Source: Sulfuritalea sp. (GTDB lineage Bacteria; Pseudomonadota; Gammaproteobacteria; Burkholderiales; Rhodocyclaceae). From it: a stretch of DNA of 64,000 bases. The stretch spans positions 39,507 through 103,506 of the forward strand of contig NZ_JAFLDR010000015.1 of assembly GCF_017302275.1 (NCBI RefSeq), read 5' to 3'. Both the position numbers and the translations under genes were made by a program. Under the pieces are notes generated by a model. The model ran no database searches. It saw only the letters and a program-made list of their open reading frames with translations, and was not told where the DNA came from. Of this stretch, positions 19,847 to 29,232 are shown in pieces; within the stretch, counting starts at the first letter, position 1, and each line of letters begins with the position of its first letter.

Positions 19847-21340
19847 TCAGTTGTGGTAGGCCGATTCGCCGTGCGAGGTGATGTCCAGGCCCTCGCGCTC
19901 TTCGTCTTCCGGCACGCGCAGGCCGACGACGATATCCACGATCTTGTAGCAGATGAAAGCCACGGTGCCCGACCAGATCAGGGTCACGCCGACGCCGGTG
20001 GCCTGGATGATGACCTGGCCCATGATGTCGTAGTTGTCCGCGACCTTGTTCGCCACGTAGTCGTAGATGCCGCTGCCGCCCAGGCTGGGCGCCGCGAACA
20101 CGCCGGTCAGCAGCGCGCCGAGGATGCCGCCGACGCCATGCACGCCGAACACGTCGAGCGAGTCATCGGCGCCGAGCAGCTTCTTCAGGCCATTGACACC
20201 CCACAGGCAGACCACGCCGGCGGCGAGGCCGATCATCAGGGCGCCGACCACGCCGACGAAACCGGCCGCCGGAGTGATCGCCACCAGGCCGGCAACAGCA
20301 CCGGAGGCCGCACCGAGCATCGAGGGCTTGCCCTTGACCAGCCACTCCGTCACCATCCAGGAGGTCGCCGCCATGGCGGTCGCCAGCCAGGTGTTGACGA
20401 AGGCCAGGGCCGCCGTGCCGTTGGCTTCCAGCGCCGAACCGGCGTTGAAGCCGAACCAACCGAACCACAGCAGCGAGGCGCCGATCATGGTCATGGTCAG
20501 CGAGTGCGGGGCCATCGAGTCCTTGCGGTAGCCGACGCGCTTGCCGACCAGGTAGGCGCCGACCAGGCCGGCGACCGCGGCATTGATATGCACCACGGTA
20601 CCGCCGGCGAAGTCGAGCGCGCCCTCCTGGAACAGGTAGCCGGCGGTAGCGGTGGCCTGCTTCGCGGCTTCCGCCGTGGTGTAGGCATCCGGACCGGTCC
20701 AGTACCAGACCATGTGCGTCATCGGCAGGTAGCTGAAGCTGAACCACAGCACCATGAACAGCAGCACCGCGGAGAACTTGATGCGCTCGGCGAAGGCGCC
20801 GACGATCAGGCCGCAGGTGATGGCCGCGAAGGCGCCCTGGAAGGCGACGAAGATGAACTCGGAGACAACCACGCCCTTGCTGAAGGTGGCGGCCACCGAA
20901 TCCGGCGTGATGCCCTTGAGGAACAGCTTGTCGAGGCTGCCGAAGAAGCGGTTGCCCTCGGTGAAGGCCACGCTGTAGCCATACACGGCCCACAGCACGC
21001 TGATCACCGAGAAGATGATGAACACCTGCATCAAGACCGAGAGCATGTTCTTGCTGCGCACCAGGCCGCCATAGAACAGCGCGAGGCCGGGAATGCTCAT
21101 CAGGATGACGAAGGCCGTGGCCACCATCAGCCAGGCATTGTCGCCGCGGTTGGGCACGGGTGCTGCCGCAGCGGCAGGAGCTGCAGCGGGAGCGGCGGCC
21201 GGACCAGCGGCCTCCATGCCGGCCATGCCGCTCGTTCCGGACATTCCCGACATCCCGGCCGGCTTTTCGTCGGCAGCCAATGCGCCACCGGCAAAGCCGA
21301 CGGCGAGCACCGTCAGCAGGGTTGCAAATAGCTTTCTCAT
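19847..21340 (-). CDS. amtB: Ammonium transporter AmtB
   Basis: A 497-residue ammonium channel with a cleavable signal peptide (ending GGALAADEK) and an unusual Ala/Pro/Met/Gly-rich periplasmic linker of about 40 residues before the first membrane helix (DNAWLMVATAFVILMSIPGL). Amt hallmarks include LFYGGLVRSKN, DFAGGTVVHINAAVAGLVGA with a pore histidine, and FGVHGVGGILGALLTG with the second. The gene lies 12 bases after glnK, the standard amtB-glnK pair, in which GlnK blocks the channel when nitrogen is sufficient. Expression is probably driven by the sigma-54 promoter at 22684-22699. Confidence 0.96.
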   Translation of the reverse strand: MRKLFATLLTVLAVGFAGGALAADEKPAGMSGMSGTSGMAGMEAAGPAAAPAAAPAAAAAPVPNRGDNAWLMVATAFVILMSIPGLALFYGGLVRSKNMLSVLMQVFIIFSVISVLWAVYGYSVAFTEGNRFFGSLDKLFLKGITPDSVAATFSKGVVVSEFIFVAFQGAFAAITCGLIVGAFAERIKFSAVLLFMVLWFSFSYLPMTHMVWYWTGPDAYTTAEAAKQATATAGYLFQEGALDFAGGTVVHINAAVAGLVGAYLVGKRVGYRKDSMAPHSLTMTMIGASLLWFGWFGFNAGSALEANGTAALAFVNTWLATAMAATSWMVTEWLVKGKPSMLGAASGAVAGLVAITPAAGFVGVVGALMIGLAAGVVCLWGVNGLKKLLGADDSLDVFGVHGVGGILGALLTGVFAAPSLGGSGIYDYVANKVADNYDIMGQVIIQATGVGVTLIWSGTVAFICYKIVDIVVGLRVPEDEEREGLDITSHGESAYHN

Positions 21341-21352
21341 TTCGACTCTCCC

Positions 21353-21775
<423 letters not shown>

Positions 21776-21784
21776 TCAAACCTG

Positions 21785-22642
21785 TCAGAACGTCTTGTTG
21801 AAAGTCAGGACCGCCGTGCTCTTGCCGGCGCTGTAATTGACGGCTCCGGCCACACCACCACCCCAGCAGTAAGGATTCTGGGCTGCGGCACCGGCGGCGG
21901 CGGCGCCGCAGTCGTCCTTGGCATTGGTCGTCGACGCGGCGAGACCCACCACACCGAAGCCGAGGTCCTTGGTGACGCCAACCTTGTAATCAGTGTAGGA
22001 AGCGTCGCCATAGCCCTTGACCTTCTGGTGGCCGACATGACCCGAGATGCCCCAGCCGCTGCCCAGATCGTAGGCGGCGTTGAGTTCGAGGTAGCCGCTA
22101 CCCGACGTCTTCTGGTTGGCGGTGGCGGACGGGGTCTTGGCCCAGCCGAACAGCGCGCCAAGCGAATGCGAATACTTGACGGTAAGCCACTTCCAGCTCA
22201 ATGCGCCGTAGATTTCCTGGGTGTCCTGCTTCAGGATGCCGCCGGGCGTCTTGTTCTTGCCCGGATAGTTGTAGGTCAGGACGCCGACGTCGAAGCCGAG
22301 GTCGCCCGTAACCGTGCCCTTGTAGCCGCCATAGACATCGATTTCGAGGCCGGCGCTGGTGGTCTGCGTCGCGCCCGGAACGTTCAAGCCATCCTGAATC
22401 CAACTGACATTGGATGCCCAGGTGCCGGCATAGAGGCCGCTCGAATGGGCATAGTCGAAACCGCCCTGCAAGGCCGGCTTGCCGGACGTCTGCGAAATGC
22501 CGCGATACAGGTAATCGGTGGCGAAACCTACGTTGCCGGTGAAGGTGTGCGGGCTGGACGGCGCGACGGCGGCCTGGGCCAGGACGACGGTGGGAACGGA
22601 AAACAGGCCGGCGATGGCGACGGCGATCAGGGATTTGCGCAT
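21785..22642 (-). CDS. TorF-family (TIGR02001) outer-membrane protein
   Basis: A 285-residue protein with a signal peptide (MRKSLIAVAIAGLFSVPTVV, cleavage near VLAQA). Alternating hydrophobic beta strands follow, with the motif GFATDYLYRGISQTSGKPAL near residue 40 typical of the TIGR02001 group, and the protein ends in phenylalanine (FNKTF) as outer-membrane barrels do. It is the first gene of a unit with glnK and amtB behind the sigma-54 promoter. This suggests a nitrogen-regulated porin-like protein, possibly for ammonium or amines. GGAG upstream supports the start at 22642 over the alternative at 22654. Confidence 0.85.
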   Translation of the reverse strand: MRKSLIAVAIAGLFSVPTVVLAQAAVAPSSPHTFTGNVGFATDYLYRGISQTSGKPALQGGFDYAHSSGLYAGTWASNVSWIQDGLNVPGATQTTSAGLEIDVYGGYKGTVTGDLGFDVGVLTYNYPGKNKTPGGILKQDTQEIYGALSWKWLTVKYSHSLGALFGWAKTPSATANQKTSGSGYLELNAAYDLGSGWGISGHVGHQKVKGYGDASYTDYKVGVTKDLGFGVVGLAASTTNAKDDCGAAAAGAAAQNPYCWGGGVAGAVNYSAGKSTAVLTFNKTF

Positions 22643-22683
22643 GGTGGGCTCCAATAAAGAATTGAAAATTACAGGCCCATCAA

Positions 22684-22699
22684 TGCAGAGACCGTGCCA
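22684..22699 (-). promoter_or_regulatory. Sigma-54 promoter of the OMP-glnK-amtB unit
   Basis: On the minus strand the sequence TGGCACGGTCTCTGCA matches the -24/-12 consensus TGGCACG-N4-TTGCW in all but one position. It lies 42 bases upstream of the outer-membrane protein start. NtrC-activated expression under nitrogen limitation is the likely mode. The AT-rich stretch upstream (22700-22740) could hold the enhancer. Confidence 0.8.
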
Positions 22700-22986
22700 A
22701 TTAAATTAGCGTTTAATATTCAATAAGGTACAAACATTTCTGCGGTGCGATGTCGACAACTCGCACCAAGCCGGGTTGCGAACGCCGACCAATTGCACCA
22801 TTGCGGTGCGTGATGGCCGTCGCGGACGGTCGCGCCTGACGCTGTGCTAGACTTTTGCCGTGATCGCTTCGCGTCTGCCCGATCGATCCGGAGCGGGTTT
22901 TTCGCGCAGCCAATGACACCGTTTCCGACTCGACGCCAGCATCCGCCACCCCTAAACCCGTATTGCCCGTCATTGCGAATCCGCCC

Positions 22987-23238
22987 ATGCTGAATCCAAA
23001 ACTGCTCGACGAAATGTCCACCCGCGTCTCCTCGCTGCTGGCCGCGACCCCTGCCGGCGAGGTGGAAAAAAACCTGCGCGCGGCCTTGGCCGGACTGTTC
23101 GCCAAGCTCGATCTGGTGACCCGCGAGGAATTCGACGTGCAGCGCGAAGTGCTGGCGCGCACCCGGGCCAAGCTCGATGCGCTGGAAGCCCGGGTCGCCG
23201 AACTGGAAGCACGCCGACAGCCCGCTGTCCCAAGCTAG
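22987..23238 (+). CDS. ubiK: Ubiquinone biosynthesis accessory factor UbiK
   Basis: An 83-residue protein beginning MLNPKLLDEMSTRVSSLLAA with a C-terminal coiled coil (LARTRAKLDALEARVAELEA). This is the UbiK/BMFP (YqiC) pattern of a small trimeric membrane-fusogenic protein that assists the Ubi complex. I preferred ATG 22987 over TTG 22963 because the family starts with M-x-NP. The gene ends 7 bases before comM. Confidence 0.88.
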   Translation: MLNPKLLDEMSTRVSSLLAATPAGEVEKNLRAALAGLFAKLDLVTREEFDVQREVLARTRAKLDALEARVAELEARRQPAVPS

Positions 23239-23245
23239 GATTTCG

Positions 23246-24763
23246 ATGTCGCTCGCAGTCCTCCGCTCGCGAGCGTTGGCGGGCCTCGCGGCCCCGGAAG
23301 TCACGGTCGAAGTCCATCTCGCCGCTGGGCTACCGTCATTTACCCTGGTCGGACTGCCCGATACCGAAGTCAAGGAGGCGCGTGACCGTGTGCGCGCCGC
23401 GATCCAGAACTGCGGCTTCGAGTTTCCGCAACGCCGCATCACCGTGAACCTCGCCCCGGCCGATTTGCCCAAGGAATCCGGCCGCTTCGACCTGCCGATC
23501 GCACTGGGCATCCTGGTCGCCTCGGGGCAGGTCAAGGCGGCGAACCTGGACGAACACGAATTCGCCGGCGAACTGGCGCTGTCGGGCGACCTGCGCGCGG
23601 TGCGCGGCACGCTGGCCATGTGCGCTGCGATCCATTGCCAGGCCGGCAGCGGCGGCGCGCGCGCCTTCGTCCTGCCGCTGGAAAGTGCGCCGGAAGCGGC
23701 CCTGATCGAGGGCATGAACATCCTGCCGGCGCGCACCCTGCTGCAGGTCTGCGCCCACCTCGTCGGCCGTGAGATCCTGGCTCCGTTCGCCGTATCGCCA
23801 GCGCCGACTCTTGCATGGTATCCGGATCTCGCCGAGGTCAAGGGCCAGGCGCAGGCCAAGCGCGCGCTGGAAGTCGCCGCTGCCGGCGGCCACAGCCTGC
23901 TCATGAGCGGGCCGCCCGGCGCCGGCAAGTCGATGCTGGCACAACGCCTGCCCGGCCTGATGCCGCCGATGACCGACGCCGAAGCGCTGGAGTCCGCCGC
24001 AGTGCATTCGCTGGCTGGAAGCTTCACGCTCGCGCAGTGGAAGCAGCGTCCGTTTCGCGCGCCGCACCATTCCGCATCGAGTGCCGCCTTGGTCGGGGGC
24101 GGTGGTACGCCGCGACCGGGCGAGATCTCGCTGGCACATCACGGCACGCTGTTCCTCGACGAATTGCCGGAGTTCCAGCGCGGCGTGCTCGAAGCCCTGC
24201 GCGAACCGCTGGAAAGCGGACTGATCCACATCGCCCGCGCCGCGCGCCGCGCTGAATTCCCCGCGCGCTTCCAACTCGTCGCGGCGATGAACCCCTGCCC
24301 CTGTGGCTGGCTCGGACATGCCTCCGGCAAATGCCGCTGCACCCCGGACCAGGTTGCACGCTATCGCGGCAAGCTGTCGGGACCCTTGCTCGATCGCATC
24401 GACCTGATGCTCGACGTGCCTGCAGTGGCCGAAGCCGACCTCGCCGCGCGCGGCGACGGTGAATCCTCGGCCATCGTGCGCGCTCGCGTGGGTGCCGCGC
24501 GGCAGCGCCAGCAGCGACGCCAGGGCAAGCCCAATGCGCTGCTCGCGCCCGACGAAATCGACATGCATTGCCTGCCCGACCGCGACGGCGCGGCCCTGCT
24601 CAAGCGCGCCATGCGGCAGCTTGGCCTGACCGCGCGGGCCTATCATCGCATCCTCAAGGTGGCGCGCACGATTGCGGACCTGGCCGACCTCGCCGAAGGC
24701 CTGCCGCTGTCCGCCGCGCATGTCGCCGAAGCCGTGCATTACCGCCGCGGCCTCGCCAACTGA
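23246..24763 (+). CDS. comM: YifB/ComM-type AAA+ ATPase
   Basis: A 505-residue Mg-chelatase-like AAA+ protein; ComM homologues are hexameric helicases promoting branch migration during natural transformation. The N-terminal Lon-like fold (LVGLPDTEVKEARDRVRAAI) is followed by Walker A GPPGAGKS near residue 222 and Walker B LFLDELPEF near residue 303. A zinc-binding segment, NPCPCGWLGHASGKCRC, lies near residue 350. Between the two domains, codons 181-189 (AVSPAPTLA) are encoded by a copy of the dispersed repeat at 23788-23813, replacing or extending the natural linker. The reading frame stays open. Confidence 0.94.
   Translation: MSLAVLRSRALAGLAAPEVTVEVHLAAGLPSFTLVGLPDTEVKEARDRVRAAIQNCGFEFPQRRITVNLAPADLPKESGRFDLPIALGILVASGQVKAANLDEHEFAGELALSGDLRAVRGTLAMCAAIHCQAGSGGARAFVLPLESAPEAALIEGMNILPARTLLQVCAHLVGREILAPFAVSPAPTLAWYPDLAEVKGQAQAKRALEVAAAGGHSLLMSGPPGAGKSMLAQRLPGLMPPMTDAEALESAAVHSLAGSFTLAQWKQRPFRAPHHSASSAALVGGGGTPRPGEISLAHHGTLFLDELPEFQRGVLEALREPLESGLIHIARAARRAEFPARFQLVAAMNPCPCGWLGHASGKCRCTPDQVARYRGKLSGPLLDRIDLMLDVPAVAEADLAARGDGESSAIVRARVGAARQRQQRRQGKPNALLAPDEIDMHCLPDRDGAALLKRAMRQLGLTARAYHRILKVARTIADLADLAEGLPLSAAHVAEAVHYRRGLAN
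23788..23813 (+). repeat. Dispersed repeat copy 2 (short form, in comM)
   Basis: Short form CGCCGTATCGCC to GCGCCGACTCTTG. It is in frame on the coding strand of comM, encoding AVSPAPTLA in the interdomain linker. Confidence 0.85.
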
Positions 24764-24795
24764 GCAGAAGCCCCGTTTCACCGCGCCTTCCGTGA

Positions 24796-24840
24796 TGCAT
24801 GACGGATGTTTGCATGACGGACGTCTGTTCTGATAGTATT
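24796..24840 (+). promoter_or_regulatory. Direct repeats and -10 element before the patatin gene
   Basis: Two copies of TGCATGACGGA start 15 bases apart (24796 and 24811). An extended -10-like TGATAGTATT follows at 24831. The arrangement suggests a transcription-factor site over the promoter of the lipoprotein gene that begins at 24937. Confidence 0.4.
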
Positions 24841-24936
24841 TGCGCATAAACCGACGGAGCGGCCACCAGGTAAGCGGCCGCCAGCCAGCCTGTTCGGTGA
24901 CCTGCCTTTGTCAATTGCGCCAGGGAGGAACACGGA

Positions 24937-27279
24937 ATGCCAACCGACTCTTCGCGCTGCATCGGTCGGCCCATGTGCCCCGCCTTCTCGTGGGTGACGC
25001 TCGTCGCGCTGTCCGTGCTCAACGCCGCCTGCTCAGGGCTGGTCCTTAACGGCAACAACACCGCACTGCCATCCAATTTCATGCTTGGAGCACCTTATCC
25101 CGCGGACTCGCCGACCGTCGTCAAGGCGGGAGCACAGGCAATCAAACATTGGCGAAGCAAGGTTGCCGAACCAGAAAATCAACCTTCCGAATCACTCGTA
25201 TCCGTTGAAAAAGCGCTCCATCCGCGGCACGAGATCGCTTTGCTGATGGTGGATCCCGGCGTCAAGACCGATTGCGGAAACAAGACCGGAGAATCCAAGC
25301 ATCCGTTCGAATGTGATTACGGACACGAGCTGGATGTCCTCGGCCTCGCAACATCGGCGGTCATGTCGGACAATGGTTCCAAAACACTCGGCGTCGCGCT
25401 GTCGGGCGGCGGTTCGCGAGCCGGTTTTTTCGCGGTCGGCGCCTTGAAGGCGCTCTACAACAAAGGCGTCCTGAAGCACGTCCACTACCTTTCGACCGTC
25501 TCCGGAGGCGGTTACGCCGCGTACTGGTACTACACCCAGCTATCCCGATCCGACGCTTGGAAGACCCCCAAACAAACTCCATTCGATGACTGCTTTCCGG
25601 GGAGGAACGGGGGGCTCTACGAATCGTTCGACAAACTAAAGCCGATCGGCGATGCGATTGACTGCCAGTCTGACGGTGGCGCGGCCAACGGCAAGGACAG
25701 GGCAAGCCTGTTCCCAGCCCAAACCTACCTTTCGTCGCATACGGACCTGTTGGCCGAAGCCGATAACCAGTTGCTCGACAATCTGCCCGAGTACCTGGTA
25801 AAGATGTATCCCTTCGCAGGAGCGATCGCCTACCCACTGCTGCCGTCACACCCCAGCCCTTGGGCGCCAGGTTTCCTATCCGCGATTCCGCACCACGTGG
25901 CAAACACGATTTTCGACTGGTCGTGGAATGGATCGTTTTACGGCACCTACTACCGCAGTTCGCTTCACCGGGTGTGGGGTTCCGACGCCTCAGGCCAGCC
26001 CGACTGCAACCAGGAAATGGGTAGCCTCGGGAAGCCGCTGGAAGACAAGCAAGGCAACGTCCCCAAGTCCTGCCTCTACTATTCGCAATCAAATAAGTCG
26101 GAGAGTCTGAATAAGCCGGAGAGTCTGACCGAGCGAACACTCCAATACTGGAAGGACAAACAATCGGCGAATGCCAAGGAAGCAGAAAGGCGGCCATATC
26201 CGATCTGGATCATCAACACCATGGGCCTGCCGATCAACAGCCTCTGGACCGCATGCACAGGCAACGAAGTGCCGCCCGAGCACCGGCTGCATGTTTTCGA
26301 ATTCACTCCATTCGGTTACGGCTCTGGGCTGTTCGGCTATTTCCACAGAACGGATCACGTTGTGAAAGGTCCGAAGGGGCTGGCTCCCACCCTGATGTAC
26401 CCGCGCGACCTGGACCCGCTCCAGGCCGTGCACGCCTCGGGCGCGGCCTTCGATTCCGCGGCGGTCAAGAATCAACTGGCAAGATGCTCCTTCCGGCTCG
26501 CGGAGCAGCTCGGCAATTTCGCGCTCGGATTGCGTATCTCCAATCCGGTGTTCGACGGTGCTGAGCGCGTTTTTCACCGCGCCCTTCCTTGGCCGCTCTA
26601 TTACCTGCATGGCGAACGGAACACGGCGCGCAACTCCGAGATATATCTGACGGACGGCGGCCACATCGACAACTTGGGAATTTATTCCCTGATCCGTCGA
26701 CGCGTCGGCATCATCCTGGCTTTCGACGCGACGGAGGATGGCGATGGCGACTTTGACGACTTGCAGAAGACCAGTGCGCGGCTGGCGAAGGAAGGGATAG
26801 GAATCTCGCTGGACGGGCTTTGCACCAGGACCGACCATCACCGGTCGCCATGCGCGGACGGCCGGAACTACCAGTCAAAGTTCGATCCCCTGGAGGCAAA
26901 GCAGCGCATCTTCAATCCACTGAACGCAACGCATAGCGTCTTCTTTGGCAAGTACTACCGTCTTGACGACAAGGAAAGACACTCGATCGGGCAGCTTGTG
27001 TATGTCAAGTCCAGCCTACCCGAAGAATTTAAGGAAGGTCCTGTTTGCGACAAGGAGGCAAATAAAGCCATGCCCTGCACGACAATGGCCTTGCTGAAAC
27101 AAAAAGGAAAGGACGGGGGAGGCTGGCTGAGCGGAAAGTTTCCGAACAACACGACGTTAGGAATCGTGCTCGACTCCAAAAAGCAGACCTATTGGGCATA
27201 CCGCGACCTGGCGCATTTTCTATCGACCTTGGCCCTGGAAAAGGCACCTGGCGCCAACATCGAAATTCCGTCGAAATGA
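24937..27279 (+). CDS. Patatin-like phospholipase, predicted lipoprotein
   Basis: A 780-residue protein with an N-terminal signal and lipobox (LSVLNAAC, cysteine near residue 33). Patatin/cPLA2 elements are present: the oxyanion hole VALSGGGSRAGFFAVGALKA near residue 157, the nucleophile serine in TVSGGGYAAYW near residue 190 and the catalytic aspartate in LTDGGHIDNLGIYSLIRRR near residue 572. The 380-residue spacing between nucleophile and aspartate is long for bacterial patatins and resembles large cPLA2-like forms. It probably hydrolyses lipids at the outer membrane or periplasm. A small lipoprotein gene follows 46 bases downstream. Confidence 0.85.
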   Translation: MPTDSSRCIGRPMCPAFSWVTLVALSVLNAACSGLVLNGNNTALPSNFMLGAPYPADSPTVVKAGAQAIKHWRSKVAEPENQPSESLVSVEKALHPRHEIALLMVDPGVKTDCGNKTGESKHPFECDYGHELDVLGLATSAVMSDNGSKTLGVALSGGGSRAGFFAVGALKALYNKGVLKHVHYLSTVSGGGYAAYWYYTQLSRSDAWKTPKQTPFDDCFPGRNGGLYESFDKLKPIGDAIDCQSDGGAANGKDRASLFPAQTYLSSHTDLLAEADNQLLDNLPEYLVKMYPFAGAIAYPLLPSHPSPWAPGFLSAIPHHVANTIFDWSWNGSFYGTYYRSSLHRVWGSDASGQPDCNQEMGSLGKPLEDKQGNVPKSCLYYSQSNKSESLNKPESLTERTLQYWKDKQSANAKEAERRPYPIWIINTMGLPINSLWTACTGNEVPPEHRLHVFEFTPFGYGSGLFGYFHRTDHVVKGPKGLAPTLMYPRDLDPLQAVHASGAAFDSAAVKNQLARCSFRLAEQLGNFALGLRISNPVFDGAERVFHRALPWPLYYLHGERNTARNSEIYLTDGGHIDNLGIYSLIRRRVGIILAFDATEDGDGDFDDLQKTSARLAKEGIGISLDGLCTRTDHHRSPCADGRNYQSKFDPLEAKQRIFNPLNATHSVFFGKYYRLDDKERHSIGQLVYVKSSLPEEFKEGPVCDKEANKAMPCTTMALLKQKGKDGGGWLSGKFPNNTTLGIVLDSKKQTYWAYRDLAHFLSTLALEKAPGANIEIPSK

Positions 27280-27325
27280 AGGCACTCAAAGCTCGGCGAC
27301 GTGCGCCGCGCTGAGGATACGCTCG

Positions 27326-27853
27326 ATGAATCCTTGGGCTCATCTGCCCGTCGTTTGCTTCCTCTCGGCGTGCGCGACCTGCACCGAAAGACTGGTGCCG
27401 CCGGGTTGCCCGAAGGAATACATTCAACGGCAGCAAGCCGCACAGCCGCTGGAACCTGGCACCTGCCGGCGCTTCCATGTAGATGCGACACAGGAATGGA
27501 CAGGCAGCGGCGTGGACACGGCCCAGGGGCAACGCTATCGGCTACGCGTGCTGGAAGTGGTAACGCCATGGATCGACTCATGGGTGCAATCCACGCCCGA
27601 GGGAGGCTGGGGCGGAATCTGGAAGCTTGGCAGCCCGTTCGCGACATGGAAGGCGCGCGCTCCCTCGGCGCCAATGTATGGCTTGGTCTGCTCCTTCGAA
27701 CGCAGCGACGAATCGGCCTGGCCCCTGTCGGAGGATTCAAGGCGCGAGGTTGCGGGCCGCGGCGGCGAATTGTCCTGCTTCGCCAACGACTGGCCGGGTC
27801 GCTACTCAAATAACTGCGGATGCGCCCTGGTCGAGGCCTGCCGCGAAAAGTAG
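27326..27853 (+). CDS. Small predicted lipoprotein
   Basis: A 175-residue protein with a short signal and lipobox (VVCFLSACATC; cysteine near residue 15). The mature part is cysteine-rich, with about seven further cysteines such as CPKEYIQ, GTCRRF, LVCSFER, ELSCFAND and NNCGCALVEAC, suggesting disulfides. I recognise no family. It follows the patatin-like lipoprotein gene in the same direction, so it may be its partner or chaperone. There is no Shine-Dalgarno stronger than GAGGATACG well upstream. Confidence 0.6.
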   Translation: MNPWAHLPVVCFLSACATCTERLVPPGCPKEYIQRQQAAQPLEPGTCRRFHVDATQEWTGSGVDTAQGQRYRLRVLEVVTPWIDSWVQSTPEGGWGGIWKLGSPFATWKARAPSAPMYGLVCSFERSDESAWPLSEDSRREVAGRGGELSCFANDWPGRYSNNCGCALVEACREK

Positions 27854-28559
27854 CGACCGTGGCTCGCGCGCGGGTATTTCGCTCGTCGCGAATCAACCTG
27901 CGCAGCAACGCTAATCCGCCAGCGAGCGGCAATCCTTGAGTATCATCCACACGACGCCGTCGCGCATGCCCATGCGGCACGAAAGCGTGACAAGTTCGTC
28001 AGGACCGATCACTCAATGCCATTGCCAGAAATAGCCCTGACACCTGAGCAAGACCGCAAGGCATATCGGCATAGCCGATCGCAACCGTGACCTGACCTAT
28101 CGAAGATCGCACACGTGTCCGACCCCAAGCTCACCGAGGACCTCACCGCCGCCCGGATGCCGGGACTGCCTGGCATCGCCCATGACGCGGGCGTCGAGGC
28201 GCGCTGCGGACGCCGACACGCCACGCCATTTCGGAGTCCTGGCCGAGGCCATGCGCGACGGCGACACGGAACGCATGGCCATTGCCGCGCAGCGCCATTT
28301 GTCCGGCATCGAAAACCTCGGCGCACGACGCATGCGTACCTGCTGCATGGCTCGACAATGCCCCGGCCGCGCCGGCACGATTGCCGGCGCCGAAGCCGGC
28401 CTGGGGCAAAGCGGCTGGAATTCGCGCAGGCGCGGGCAGCACTGGCGGAAATCACCGCAAAGCCGGCATAGAATCCCACGTCCCGTCCGCAATGCCGTTG
28501 CCGCCGCCGAAGCACCCCGCCCCCTTCCAGAATGGGTCCTCACACCCAGGAGCGTCACC
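27854..28559. other. Gene-poor stretch with a decayed ORF
   Basis: About 700 bases with no convincing intact gene. The only coding-like trace is a short FCD-like segment on the plus strand at 28182-28340, described separately. Readings on the minus strand here lack domain similarity. Confidence 0.5.
28182..28340 (+). pseudogene. Possible remnant of a GntR/FCD regulator
   Basis: One frame reads PRHFGVLAEAMRDGDTERMA followed by AAQRHLSGIENLGARR. This resembles the last helices of an FCD ligand-binding domain, as in GntR-family regulators. No DNA-binding domain is readable upstream in any frame and the frame degenerates downstream, so this looks like a decayed C-terminus. The call rests on a short pattern only. 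Confidence 0.3.
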
Positions 28560-29198
28560 ATGAAGTACCTCGTCATTCCCGTAACCCCCTTTGAACAGAA
28601 CTGCACCCTGATCTGGTGCACCGAGACCATGCAGGGCGCCTTCGTCGATCCCGGTGGTGACCTGGAACGCCTGACCGATGCCGCGTCTCGCCAGGGCGTC
28701 GCGATCGAGAAAATCCTCCTCACCCACGGCCACATCGACCATGCCGGCGGCGCCGGCGAACTCGCCGCACGGCTCGACGTGCCGATCGAGGGCCCGCAGC
28801 GCGAGGAGAGCTTCTGGATCGACCAGTTGGTCGCGCAAAGCCGCAGCTTCGGCTTCCCGCCGGCGCGGCCCTTTATCCCCGACCGCTGGCTGGAGGACGG
28901 CGATACCGTGACAGTGGGCAAGGAAATCCTCTCCGTGCTCCACACACCGGGCCACACGCCGGGCCACGTGGTGTTCTTCCACGCGGCGTCGAAGCTGGCC
29001 CTGGTCGGCGACGTGCTGTTCGCCGGTTCGATCGGGCGCACCGATTTCCCGCGCGGCAGCCACCAGGCGCTGATCGACTCGATCCGCCAAAAGCTCTGGC
29101 CGCTGGGAAACGACGTCCAGTTCATTTCCGGCCACGGGCCGATGTCCACCTTCGGCACCGAACGCCGCAGCAATCCATTCGTCGGCGACAACGCCTGA
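28560..29198 (+). CDS. Glyoxalase II-like MBL hydrolase
   Basis: A 212-residue metallo-beta-lactamase-fold protein. The THGHIDHAGGA motif near residue 57 is the di-metal site. Further ligands are in HTPGHTPGHVVFF near residue 138 and LVGDVLFAGSIGRTDFPRG near residue 155, and ISGHGPMSTFGTER ends the site. The length and the SIGRTDFPRG motif match the short glyoxalase II type (YcbL/GloC) that hydrolyses S-lactoylglutathione-like thioesters. AGGAG lies 7 bases before the ATG. Confidence 0.9.
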   Translation: MKYLVIPVTPFEQNCTLIWCTETMQGAFVDPGGDLERLTDAASRQGVAIEKILLTHGHIDHAGGAGELAARLDVPIEGPQREESFWIDQLVAQSRSFGFPPARPFIPDRWLEDGDTVTVGKEILSVLHTPGHTPGHVVFFHAASKLALVGDVLFAGSIGRTDFPRGSHQALIDSIRQKLWPLGNDVQFISGHGPMSTFGTERRSNPFVGDNA

Positions 29199-29232
29199 CA
29201 TAAACCGAAGCATTCGATAAAAGGGAGACGAT

